From the NCBI RefSeq assembly GCF_900537065.1, contig NZ_UNRC01000004.1, forward strand, positions 1-64,000: a stretch of DNA of 64,000 nt, given 5' to 3'. This DNA is from Sphingorhabdus sp. Alg239-R122 (GTDB lineage Bacteria > Pseudomonadota > Alphaproteobacteria > Sphingomonadales > Sphingomonadaceae). Below, in pieces: positions 19,569-28,978 of the stretch. The notes beneath the pieces were generated by a model that ran no database searches, had not been told where the DNA came from, and worked only from the letters and a program-made list of their open reading frames with translations. Numbering within the stretch: position 1 is the stretch's first letter; each line of letters begins with the position of its first letter. A program made the position numbers and the translations under genes.

Positions 19569-21890
19569 TTATAAGAAGCGGTTATTACGTGGGAAACCCG
19601 TAGGTGGCATCCGTCCGGCGGCACCGCGCGCGACCCTCCATAGAGCCATCTCTTTTTCGGTACGTGTACGTCCCGTATCGCCGCCCATTGTCCAGCTCAG
19701 GCCTTCCTCCATATTGAACGTCACCGCATCGGATAGTCCGCCATCGCGGTAGCGCTGCAACTGCACCCCCTGCCCCTTGGCAAGGCTTGGCAGTTCAGTA
19801 ATGGGGAAAACCACTAGCTTGCGATTTTCACCAATAACGGCGACATGGTCCGCATTTTCGGCAATTGGACGAACGACGGCAAGGCGTGTTTTTGGCTTCA
19901 GGTTCACGACCTGACGCCCCTTGCGTGTTTCGGCGATCACATCGCTCATGGCCGCCTGAAAACCCCGGCCATTGCTGGCCACTAACAATATGCGGCCTTT
20001 TTCATCATAGGGGAGCAGACCCACAATCTGTGTTTCATTGTCGAGATCAACCATTGAACGCACTGGCTCACCAAACCCGCGTGCACCCGGCAGTTTGTCA
20101 GCTCCCAGTGTATAAAAACGGCCATTGTCACAGGCGAAGACCAACTTATCCGTGGTCTGCGCATGAAACGCATATTCCGGACCGTCACCCTCCTTGAATT
20201 TGGTAAGGTCGGGTTTGGCAAGATCGACATGGCCCTTCATGGCTTTAATCCAGCCACGCTGTGACATGATGACGGTCACAGGCTCTTTCTCGATCATCGC
20301 CTCAAGCGGAATGTCCCGGGCCGGGCCTTGTTCGCTATGTGTAGTGCGGCGGCGGCCGATATCGGTATCCTGACCATATTCCTTGAGTAGCGCGCGCAGA
20401 TCCTTTTTCAGCCTTGTCCGCTGCCGCGCCGGACTATCGAGCAGTTTGACCAGGCCGTCTCTTTCTTCAAGCAGCTTATCGCGCTCGGTGCGCAGTTCCA
20501 TTTCCTCAAGCTTGCGCAGCGACCTTAGCCGCATGTTGAGAATGGCCTCTGCCTGCCGGTCGGTAAGCTTGAATTCTTCCATCATTATGGGTTTGGGGTG
20601 ATCTTGCGTACGGATAATCTCGATCACACGATCAAGATTGAGGAACGCGATAATATAGCCGTCAAGTAACTCCAACCGAGCATCAATCTTGTCCAGCCGG
20701 TGCTGTGAACGGCGCACAAGCACCTGTATCTGGTGGCGTATCCAGCTCGTAAGCAGCGGCTTCAGTCCCATGACGCTGGGGGTGTTGGTTTCATCAAGCA
20801 CGTTAAGGTTGAGCGAGAAACGGTTTTCAAGATCGGTCATGCGGAACAGGCTGTCCTTGAGCACATCGATGTCCACATTGCGGTTCTTGGGTTCCAGCAC
20901 GATACGTATCTGATCGTCCGATTCATCACGCACATCTGCCAAAATTGGCAATTTCTTGTCGCCAATCAGGTTCGCAATCTGTTCGATCAGCTTGGATTTC
21001 TGAACCTGGTAGGGGATTTCCGAAATAACCAGCTGCCATTGGCCATTGCCCAGTTTTTCAATGCCATCATCATCCAGCCATTCACCGGTTTTGTCATCAC
21101 GCCCAGTCGAATAACGCGCGCGCACCCGGAATGCTCCGCGCCCTGTTTCATAGGCTTCGGATATCGTATCCATGCTGTCGACCAGCAGGCCGCCTGTGGC
21201 AAAATCCGGTCCATGGAATACTTCCATCAGCTGCGCATGTTCAGCTTTGGGCTGGTCTATCAGCAGCAACACCGCCTCAATCACTTCTGCGGCATTGTGC
21301 GAAGGGATACTGGTCGCCATGCCCACCGCGATGCCGCTAGCGCCATTGGCAAGCAGGTTCGGAAACAGCCCCGGCATGATAACCGGTTCTTCATCCTCAC
21401 CATTATAGGTCGGGCGAAAATCGGTGGCATTCTGGTCCAGTCCGTGCATCAGCTCGATTGCCGTCCTGGTCAGCCGCGCTTCCGTGTAACGATAAGCTGC
21501 GGCATTATCACCGTCGATATTACCGAAATTCCCCTGCCCATCGACTAGCGGGTAGCGCAGCGCAAATGTCTGCGCAAGACGCACCATGGCATCATAGACC
21601 GACTGGTCACCATGTGGATGATATTTACCGATCACATCACCCACCACGCGCGCACATTTTTTGTATCCGCTATCGGGGTCCAGTTTCAACTGCCGCATTG
21701 CCCAAAGCAGACGGCGGTGAACAGGCTTCAAGCCGTCACGCAGATCGGGTAGCGAACGTGCCGTGATTGTCGACATCGCATAGACCAGATACCGTTCTGA
21801 CAGCGCGCCATCAAACGGGGTATTTACAATCTGGTCAAAGGGATCCTCAGGCATGTCGCCGTCAGCATCGGCATCAATAACATCACTCAT
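19569..21890 (-). CDS. parC: DNA topoisomerase IV subunit A
   Basis: A 773-residue type IIA topoisomerase subunit that decatenates daughter chromosomes together with ParE. The N-terminal breakage-reunion domain has ARSLPDLRDGLKPVHRRLLW, GKYHPHGDQSVYDAMVRLAQ and the active-site Tyr in AYRYTEARL. The C-terminal part has degenerate beta-propeller repeats. I call it ParC rather than GyrA because a GyrA-box is not apparent and the length is short. At the position equal to E. coli ParC Ser80 there is Gln (about residue 96), which bears on quinolone binding. Confidence 0.92.
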   Translation of the reverse strand: MSDVIDADADGDMPEDPFDQIVNTPFDGALSERYLVYAMSTITARSLPDLRDGLKPVHRRLLWAMRQLKLDPDSGYKKCARVVGDVIGKYHPHGDQSVYDAMVRLAQTFALRYPLVDGQGNFGNIDGDNAAAYRYTEARLTRTAIELMHGLDQNATDFRPTYNGEDEEPVIMPGLFPNLLANGASGIAVGMATSIPSHNAAEVIEAVLLLIDQPKAEHAQLMEVFHGPDFATGGLLVDSMDTISEAYETGRGAFRVRARYSTGRDDKTGEWLDDDGIEKLGNGQWQLVISEIPYQVQKSKLIEQIANLIGDKKLPILADVRDESDDQIRIVLEPKNRNVDIDVLKDSLFRMTDLENRFSLNLNVLDETNTPSVMGLKPLLTSWIRHQIQVLVRRSQHRLDKIDARLELLDGYIIAFLNLDRVIEIIRTQDHPKPIMMEEFKLTDRQAEAILNMRLRSLRKLEEMELRTERDKLLEERDGLVKLLDSPARQRTRLKKDLRALLKEYGQDTDIGRRRTTHSEQGPARDIPLEAMIEKEPVTVIMSQRGWIKAMKGHVDLAKPDLTKFKEGDGPEYAFHAQTTDKLVFACDNGRFYTLGADKLPGARGFGEPVRSMVDLDNETQIVGLLPYDEKGRILLVASNGRGFQAAMSDVIAETRKGRQVVNLKPKTRLAVVRPIAENADHVAVIGENRKLVVFPITELPSLAKGQGVQLQRYRDGGLSDAVTFNMEEGLSWTMGGDTGRTRTEKEMALWRVARGAAGRMPPTGFPRNNRFL

Positions 21891-21965
21891 GATGCTTCAG
21901 ATAACAGCGGTCCAGCCAAGATGCGAGTGGCAAATCACAAAAACTGGGGGAAAAATATGGGGCTT

Positions 21966-22355
21966 TCAACTTTCCGGCCGCGTCCATATCCAGGCCCCGC
22001 AGATGCAGGCAACCGCAGGCGGAATAAGGTTACTGGGCCAGGCCAGCATCCAGAAACCTATGCCTATGCTGAAGAGAAATGCGGTCGTTGCTGCCCATTT
22101 ACCCTTGCGGCTGATCGCACCATGATCACGCCACTCTTTTATGGAAGGACCAAAATGCGGATGATTTAGTATCCATTGCTCAAGACGAGCGCTGCTTTTG
22201 GCGAAGCAGAATGCCGCCAAAATCATGAACGGGACTGTTGGTAATAGCGGTAGGGCAATACCGGCAATGCCCAGGCCAAGCGCCAGAAAGCCGGACAGGA
22301 GAAAGAAAACGCGCGCCATAGCCGACCGGACTAGCGTAAATCCCGTACCGCGCAT
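21966..22355 (-). CDS. YbaN family (DUF454) inner-membrane protein
   Basis: A 129-residue protein with the DUF454 pattern: GIAGIALPLLPTVPFMILAA, then FAKSSARLEQWILNHPHFGP and two further hydrophobic helices. E. coli YbaN is the best known relative and its function is unknown. The first ATG (22355) and one 12 codons in (22319) are both possible; neither has a strong ribosome binding site. Confidence 0.85.
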   Translation of the reverse strand: MRGTGFTLVRSAMARVFFLLSGFLALGLGIAGIALPLLPTVPFMILAAFCFAKSSARLEQWILNHPHFGPSIKEWRDHGAISRKGKWAATTAFLFSIGIGFWMLAWPSNLIPPAVACICGAWIWTRPES

Positions 22356-22434
22356 AGACCATTAAACACCCGCAAACTTAATGGCTTGCAAGTTTTATGT
22401 GATAATGTACCATTTCTATGTGGAGGAGATAAAC

Positions 22435-23376
22435 ATGCACAGGCCCTTACTGGTATTTACGGCCCTAACACTCGCACTGACGAGCTGCTCGGATAGCGCC
22501 ATACGATATGATCGTGTGGATGAGGCCGAACAGGTTGCAACCATGGATATCACCGAGGAAGAACCCTCGCAATCACCGCCAGCAGCCTTTGCGGAGGACA
22601 GCCGCGCAAAAAATGAAGTTGCCGGAACGAATGAAATCAAGGTCAGCTTGCCACGTATTGCATACACATATGAATATGCATATCGGCTTGGCTCTGACGA
22701 AATTAGCGGTGTGCAGAGCAGACACGCCGATTTGTGTGAGAAAAAAGGGCCGCGGGTCTGCCGTATCATAAATATGACGAAAAGTGGCGGCGAAGGCGAT
22801 TACGGCACCGGTATGCTGGAAATGCAGGTCGCAGCGGCGCAGGCGCGCAGTTTCGGCGCAGAGCTCAGCAAAATTGTGAACGATGAGGGCGGCGACACTG
22901 TGAACAGCAATGTGACCGGAGAGGACCTGTCCAAACAGATTGTCGATACCGAAGCGCGGCTGCGGGCGCGTACATTGCTGCGTGACCGGCTGATGGAAGT
23001 GCTGCGCAGTCGCAAAGGCACTGTGGCTGAACTTGTGCAGGCGGAACGCGGCGTGGCGCAGGTCAATGAAGAAATAGACCAGGCACGTAGCTGGCTTGCC
23101 GAAATGAAAGGCCGCGTAGCATTCAGCAAAGTCACGGTGAATTATATGACCGGCAGCCCAAGCGGCGGCGGGTTTATCGAGCCTATACGCGATGGCATTG
23201 GCAGTTTTGGTGCGATTTTAGGAACTACAATCGGCGCAATGATAACGTTTGTAGCCTTCACCCTGCCCTGGCTATTGCTGATCGCGTTGGCGGTATGGCT
23301 GTGGCGACGCTTTGGACCAGCCTGGCCATTTGGCAGGAAAGACATTGAGCCTCCCGCAGATACCGATAATGGTTAG
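22435..23376 (+). CDS. DUF4349 domain lipoprotein
   Basis: A 313-residue protein. The ATG at 22435 follows AGGAG and gives a lipoprotein signal (HRPLLVFTALTLALTSCSDS, lipobox LTSC), so I discard the 18-codon upstream extension. A DUF4349 domain spans the middle, with a charged coiled coil (about residues 180-235: ARLRARTLLRDRLMEVLRS, QAERGVAQVNEEIDQARSWL). One C-terminal membrane helix (about 265-290) is followed by a basic tail. The function is unknown. It may bridge membranes or stiffen the envelope. Confidence 0.85.
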   Translation: MHRPLLVFTALTLALTSCSDSAIRYDRVDEAEQVATMDITEEEPSQSPPAAFAEDSRAKNEVAGTNEIKVSLPRIAYTYEYAYRLGSDEISGVQSRHADLCEKKGPRVCRIINMTKSGGEGDYGTGMLEMQVAAAQARSFGAELSKIVNDEGGDTVNSNVTGEDLSKQIVDTEARLRARTLLRDRLMEVLRSRKGTVAELVQAERGVAQVNEEIDQARSWLAEMKGRVAFSKVTVNYMTGSPSGGGFIEPIRDGIGSFGAILGTTIGAMITFVAFTLPWLLLIALAVWLWRRFGPAWPFGRKDIEPPADTDNG

Positions 23377-23385
23377 GCTCAGTAT

Positions 23386-23826
23386 CTAGTCGAACCAGTG
23401 CGCGGGAATGGAAACACCTTCCCGTTCATTGTCCCATATTATGGACATGATCCACCAGCGCAGGCCATCGTTCCAGAGATGTACCATATTAATTCCGCGA
23501 AAAACTATGTCATTGCTTCCAGGAGTCTCACGTGCTTCATAAGCTGAAAAAACATGCGCAATCTGTCCAAACCTTTGTGTCTTGCGCGCAGTTTCAATCT
23601 CGTAAAAAGACCTGCCTGCCAGCATCGGCTTTGTGGCCGCTATGAAGCCTTCAATATCAAAAGTATAGGCAACATGCTGCCCCTCCTCGACACGGGTTCG
23701 TGTGATGAGCGCATCGTTATGGTATAGCGTACGCTCACGCGCCCAGTCCTGCCCATCTGGCGGTCCGGAAATACATTCATATAGTGCGCGCATTATATCA
23801 TCAATTTGACTATATGTATTGGCCAT
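23386..23826 (-). CDS. SnoaL/NTF2-like protein
   Basis: A 146-residue protein starting MANTYSQIDDIMRALYECIS, with the alpha-plus-beta pattern and tryptophan-rich end (GLRWWIMSIIWDNEREG) of NTF2-like folds. These small cone-shaped domains include isomerases and ligand-binding subunits; no reaction can be assigned. The ATG at 23826 is preceded by AGGGAAG, so the 12-codon extension upstream is unlikely to be translated. It converges on the DUF4349 gene with a nine-base gap. Confidence 0.75.
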   Translation of the reverse strand: MANTYSQIDDIMRALYECISGPPDGQDWARERTLYHNDALITRTRVEEGQHVAYTFDIEGFIAATKPMLAGRSFYEIETARKTQRFGQIAHVFSAYEARETPGSNDIVFRGINMVHLWNDGLRWWIMSIIWDNEREGVSIPAHWFD

Positions 23827-23960
23827 GTTCTTCCCTACTCCACTCAAATTGATGCCGCACAATATTGCATAGTGTCAATTGCACCGCCAAAGCCATTGGA
23901 TTATAGCAACCCTTCTTACCAGATCGCACACTCGAGTCTCTAAATTGTCAGGAAAAACCC

Positions 23961-24743
<783 letters not shown>

Positions 24744-24782
24744 CCCCTTGTAAAGCTGCGTTGATGTTGCTTCATTGGCGTC

Positions 24783-27674
24783 ATGATATTTCCATATTGG
24801 CGTCCATGCCTGCTCACCCTTGCTTTTCCTATGTTACTTGCCGGATGTGCCACTTCGATTCCGGAGTCGACGGCGCCGGTTTCAGTCAAAGCTGTGCAAT
24901 CGAAAACCCATTCGCCGGCAGTCACATCAGCATGGGGGTTTGACAAAAGCGATCTCGCACCCGACCCAGCCGTGCGCTATGGCGTATTGGACAATGGCAT
25001 GCGCTATGCCATCCGCCACAATGAAACTCCGCAGGACAGCGCTGTCATCCGCTTCCTGTTCGACATCGGGTCCATGGCTGAGGAAAATGATCAGCGAGGA
25101 CTCGCTCATTTTATTGAGCATATGGCATTTAACGGAACAACAAATGTTCCCGAAGGTGAAATGGTCAAGATTCTAGAGCGCTACGGCCTTGCTTTTGGAG
25201 CGGATACCAACGCGTTTACCGGTTATGACCGGACAGGATACACGTTGGACCTGCCCAATGTAGAAGCTGGATTGATTGACACTGCGCTTTTCCTGATGCG
25301 TGAAACAGCCAGCGAGATATTGTTTGAGCCCGAAGCCGTTGATCGTGAACGCGGCGTAATCCTGTCAGAACGGCGCACGCGTGACAATTATGCGCTGCGC
25401 AGTTTCAATAACCGTGTCGAATTTCTGCTTCCTGATACAAAATTGCCGGTGCGCAGCCCGATCGGCACGGAAGAAGTGCTTAAGACCGCACCCGCACAGA
25501 GGTTGCGCGACTTTTACGAGGCATATTACACGCCCGGCCGCGCAACACTTATTATTGTCGGTGATGTGGATGTCGATGCCATTGAACAAAAAATAAAATC
25601 GAAATTTGGTGACTGGGCTGCAAAAAATGGCGAAATTCCAGATCCTGATTATGGGCATATCGATTTCGATCGCACCGAAAAAAATAACGAATTTACCAAT
25701 CCCGCTATTGGCGAAACTGTTAGCTTGGTCAGGTTTTCTCCCTATAAAGACAAAGCGGACACTGCCGAAGAAAGACGGCAAAACCTGCTGCGTAATATTG
25801 GTTACTCTATTATATCGCGGCGAATTGGACGGGCCATCCGCAGCGGTAATGCGCCTTTCACCAGCGTCCGTATTGGCAGCAGTGACATATTTGAAATCAG
25901 CCGTGAAACATCATTGACGGTCTCCGCCAAAGATGGAGAAGTGACAGACGCACTTGCAGCGGCAGAAAAAATGGTCCGTACGGCGTTGACGTATGGCTTT
26001 ACTGAAGTAGAAATAGCCGAGCAGATTGCCAATTTCCGCAGCGGACAGGAAAATGCCGTAAAATCGGCGAATACGCGCCGTAGCACCGCACTGGCCAGCG
26101 CCATTATTGGCGCAGCTGGCTCCGATTCCATAGTAACAACACCTGAAAGCAGCCTGGAACGCTTCAATGCCGCGGTGCCAGCCATCACACCCGAAAATGT
26201 GCTGGCTGCGGTCAAGGCAGATCTTGTGTCTCTGGATAGACCGCTTGTCCATGTTACCAGCAAGGCTGGTGTTGATGGCGGGCCCGAGAAACTGAGGCAG
26301 GTATATCTGACAAGCCTTAGTGAGCCTGTCAGCCCTTTAGAAGACAAGGATGTTACGCAATTCGCTTATACAAACTTCGGGACACCCGGTAAGGTGGTTC
26401 AGGATAGTCGGATAGATGATCTGGATATCCGTACAGTGACGTTCGAGAATAATGTCCGCCTGAATATCAAGAAAACTGATTTTGAAGATGATAGGGTACG
26501 CATTTCACTACGCGCTGACGGTGGCGGCCTGCTCGACACTGCTGAAAATCCGCATGGAACTGCATTGATAAATATATTTGGCAATGGTGGGCTGGAAGCA
26601 CATAGCGTCGATGACATGTTAAGCTTGCTTGCCGGGCGGTCAGTATCACTCGGTTTTTCCTCCGGATCAGATTATTTTGGCAGCTATGTTACGACCACGC
26701 CAAAAGACATGCAGCTGCAGCTACAACTGCTCACGGCATATATGACAGCGCCAGGATATCGTGAGGAAGCCGTTACACGCTATCGCAAATCCATTCCTAA
26801 TTATTATGCCCGTATCAACGCCACACCAGGCTCTGCGCTTGGATATAAACTTGGTGCGATATTATCCAACAATGATCCGCGCTTTACTCCGATTCCACGT
26901 GAAGACATAGAAAAAGCAGATTTTACCACGCTGCGCGAAACCATTTCCAACAGGTTGGAAAACGGTGCCATTGAAGTAGGTATAGTCGGCGATATTGATG
27001 AACAGCAGGTGATTTCCGCCGTTGCCGCCACACTTGGTGCCTTGCCTGCACGCGAAGCTGAATTCTTACCTTATAACACCAACCGCAAGCGTAGTTTTAC
27101 GGCAGATCGCTCTGTCCGCAAAGTGTATCATACGGGGCAAGAGAACCAGGCGATACTTAATCTGTATTGGCCGACCACCGATGACAAAGACTATCCACGC
27201 GATGCCGGCCTGACCATGCTCGCATCGATATTACGGCTGAGGCTTACAGAACGGTTGCGCGAAGAGCTGGGCGCAACGTATTCGCCCAGTGCGTCATCGG
27301 CCACCTCATCACTTTATCCCGGCTATGGCTATCTTGCGATAGGTGGCAATGTTGATTTTGCAGATATCGACAAGGTTGCAGACGTAATTTCGCAGATTGT
27401 GTCCGATATGCGTGAAAATACGGCAACACAGGATGAGCTGGAGCGCGCACGCACACCGATATTGGAACGCATCACCGACAGCCGCCGCGAAAATGGCCGC
27501 TGGATCGGCATAGTTGATGAAGCACAAAGCGAGCCGCGAGCGCTAGACCGCTTTCGCAAAGCCGAAGCCGTCTATAAGGCGATTACACCTTCGGATATTA
27601 TGGTTTTAGCACAGGAATATCTCGATCCGGCAGATGCGCTGCGTATCGAATCAGTACATGAAAACAAGAAATAG
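24783..27674 (+). CDS. M16 family metallopeptidase (pitrilysin/PqqL-like), lipoprotein
   Basis: A 963-residue two-module M16 peptidase. The N-terminus PCLLTLAFPMLLAGCATS carries a lipobox, so it should be anchored in the envelope and act in the periplasm. The inverted zinc motif HFIEHMAF (HxxEH) is followed at the right distance by the third ligand in RERGVILSERR. The second module, after about residue 500, lacks the zinc motif, as is usual. The size and layout resemble E. coli PqqL. It probably degrades peptides. It lies 39 bases after purC. Confidence 0.9.
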   Translation: MIFPYWRPCLLTLAFPMLLAGCATSIPESTAPVSVKAVQSKTHSPAVTSAWGFDKSDLAPDPAVRYGVLDNGMRYAIRHNETPQDSAVIRFLFDIGSMAEENDQRGLAHFIEHMAFNGTTNVPEGEMVKILERYGLAFGADTNAFTGYDRTGYTLDLPNVEAGLIDTALFLMRETASEILFEPEAVDRERGVILSERRTRDNYALRSFNNRVEFLLPDTKLPVRSPIGTEEVLKTAPAQRLRDFYEAYYTPGRATLIIVGDVDVDAIEQKIKSKFGDWAAKNGEIPDPDYGHIDFDRTEKNNEFTNPAIGETVSLVRFSPYKDKADTAEERRQNLLRNIGYSIISRRIGRAIRSGNAPFTSVRIGSSDIFEISRETSLTVSAKDGEVTDALAAAEKMVRTALTYGFTEVEIAEQIANFRSGQENAVKSANTRRSTALASAIIGAAGSDSIVTTPESSLERFNAAVPAITPENVLAAVKADLVSLDRPLVHVTSKAGVDGGPEKLRQVYLTSLSEPVSPLEDKDVTQFAYTNFGTPGKVVQDSRIDDLDIRTVTFENNVRLNIKKTDFEDDRVRISLRADGGGLLDTAENPHGTALINIFGNGGLEAHSVDDMLSLLAGRSVSLGFSSGSDYFGSYVTTTPKDMQLQLQLLTAYMTAPGYREEAVTRYRKSIPNYYARINATPGSALGYKLGAILSNNDPRFTPIPREDIEKADFTTLRETISNRLENGAIEVGIVGDIDEQQVISAVAATLGALPAREAEFLPYNTNRKRSFTADRSVRKVYHTGQENQAILNLYWPTTDDKDYPRDAGLTMLASILRLRLTERLREELGATYSPSASSATSSLYPGYGYLAIGGNVDFADIDKVADVISQIVSDMRENTATQDELERARTPILERITDSRRENGRWIGIVDEAQSEPRALDRFRKAEAVYKAITPSDIMVLAQEYLDPADALRIESVHENKK

Positions 27675-27685
27675 AAGAAAGACTG

Positions 27686-27835
27686 TCAGCCTTTGGTGCG
27701 GTATCCACCAATAATACCGAACAGGAACGCCATGAACAATGCAAGCTGGACCTGACCTGATGGGTCGTTCCAGCCCATAATGTCTTCGCCAAATGCAAAT
27801 AAAGCTATAAATAACATTATTGCCAGTGCGCCCAT
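27686..27835 (-). CDS. 49-residue predicted membrane protein
   Basis: A short frame on the minus strand: ATG at 27835, stop at 27686-27688, with AAAGGG upstream at good spacing. The product begins MGALAIMLFIALFAFGEDIM, continues with a polar GWNDPSGQ turn and a second hydrophobic run (LALFMAFLFGIIGGY), and ends in a basic tail RTKG. This is a plausible two-helix hairpin in the inner membrane. It converges on the M16 gene, 11 bases from its stop. I recognise no family. Start, ribosome site, hydrophobic pattern and charged end together support it as real. Confidence 0.6.
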   Translation of the reverse strand: MGALAIMLFIALFAFGEDIMGWNDPSGQVQLALFMAFLFGIIGGYRTKG

Positions 27836-27900
27836 TATTGTCCCTTTCAGATACTTAATCGCACGGGATATTACCGTGTGATGATCGGGCTTATCAGCAA

Positions 27901-27932
27901 TTGGTTAACAAAATGCTGCATCGCTTAACCAA
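27901..27932. promoter_or_regulatory. 8-bp inverted repeat upstream of purS
   Basis: TTGGTTAA (27901-27908) and TTAACCAA (27925-27932) form a perfect dyad with a 16-base spacer, in the 216-base gap between the small membrane-protein gene and purS. The arms include TTAAC half-sites like those of the CtrA consensus, but the spacing differs from TTAA-N7-TTAA. It may be an operator for purSQ or for the small gene. The rest of this gap shows nothing else I can name. Confidence 0.4.
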
Positions 27933-28051
27933 ATCTTACCGCAATGGATATCTGACAGTGAAATCCGTTCTTGCCCAAAACTCTTAATGGCTTTAGCAGG
28001 AAGCACGATAGGAATCGCGTCGCAGACGGGAACAACCGAACGGGGATTTCC

Positions 28052-28300
28052 ATGAAAATACGTATATTCGTAACACTCAAAAACGGCGTCCTTGATCCGC
28101 AGGGCAAGGCCATTCATCATGCGCTAGATGGTCTTGGCTTTTCAGGCGTTAACGATGTGCGATCCGGTCGCTTTATCGAAATAGATGTCGAAGATAATGT
28201 GAGCGATGGTGATATTGACGCAATGTGCAGAAAGCTCCTCGCAAACATGGTTATCGAAAATTACCGCATTGAAAAAATGCCCGAAAGTGTTCCTGCATGA
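28052..28300 (+). CDS. purS: phosphoribosylformylglycinamidine synthase subunit PurS
   Basis: An 82-residue subunit of the three-part FGAR amidotransferase (PurS, PurQ, PurL). It begins [20 protein letters not shown], as the family does, and bridges the glutaminase and synthase subunits. The frame runs upstream to 27971, but GGGGA before the ATG at 28052 and the family start decide the call. The stop overlaps purQ by four bases (ATGA). purL is outside the window. Confidence 0.95.
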   Translation: MKIRIFVTLKNGVLDPQGKAIHHALDGLGFSGVNDVRSGRFIEIDVEDNVSDGDIDAMCRKLLANMVIENYRIEKMPESVPA

Positions 28301-28974
28301 AATCGGCAGTCATCACGTTTCCGGGGTCAAATTGCGATCGCGATATGGCGGTGGCAATCGAAAAAATATCCGGTCATGCGCCTGCCCGCGTGTGGCATGG
28401 CGACACCTCTCTTTCAGAAAATTATGACCTAATCGCAGTCCCAGGCGGATTTTCCTATGGTGATTATCTGCGCAGCGGCGCAATGGCTGCACGCTCCCCC
28501 ATCATGCAATCTGTGGTCAAGGCAGCCGAAAACGGCACAGCGATATTGGGTGTCTGCAATGGATTTCAGATCCTGACCGAAGCGTTGCTCTTACCAGGTG
28601 CCCTGATGCGTAATTCAGGTATTGATTTTGTGTGCCGTGAAGTGCCGCTTATAGTCGAAAATGACAACTCTCAGTTCACATCTGCTTATGAAAAAGGTGA
28701 GGAAATTATCATTCCTGTCGCCCATCATGATGGTAATTATTTTGCCAGTGAAAGTGAACTGGACCAACTTGAAGGTGAAGGCCGTGTGGCATTCCGTTAT
28801 GTTGAAAATGTCAACGGATCGGCCCGCAATATTGCAGGCATATTGAGCGCAAAAGGCAATGTGCTCGGCATGATGCCGCATCCTGAACGTCATGTGGAAG
28901 AACTTCAGGGCGGAACCGACGGTGCGCGGCTTTTTGAATCGCTGATCAAAACACTGCTTGAAACAGCTGGCTAG
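28297..28974 (+). CDS. purQ: phosphoribosylformylglycinamidine synthase subunit PurQ (glutaminase)
   Basis: A 225-residue class I glutamine amidotransferase that supplies ammonia to PurL. The start [20 protein letters not shown], the oxyanion region [15 protein letters not shown], the nucleophile Cys in [10 protein letters not shown], and the His-Glu pair in [11 protein letters not shown] are all visible. It is coupled to purS through ATGA and ends four bases from the convergent GGDEF-EAL gene. Confidence 0.97.
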   Translation: MKSAVITFPGSNCDRDMAVAIEKISGHAPARVWHGDTSLSENYDLIAVPGGFSYGDYLRSGAMAARSPIMQSVVKAAENGTAILGVCNGFQILTEALLLPGALMRNSGIDFVCREVPLIVENDNSQFTSAYEKGEEIIIPVAHHDGNYFASESELDQLEGEGRVAFRYVENVNGSARNIAGILSAKGNVLGMMPHPERHVEELQGGTDGARLFESLIKTLLETAG

Positions 28975-28978
28975 ACTC

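Noticed and set aside
20733-21548. 271-codon open frame opposite parC
   Set aside because: It lies wholly inside parC on the other strand, has no family pattern and no ribosome site. It is a shadow of a codon-biased gene.
27598-27798. 66-codon frame overlapping the small membrane-protein gene
   Set aside because: It overlaps the end of the M16 gene, has no ribosome site and no hydrophobic pattern; the 49-codon frame in the other phase is far better supported.
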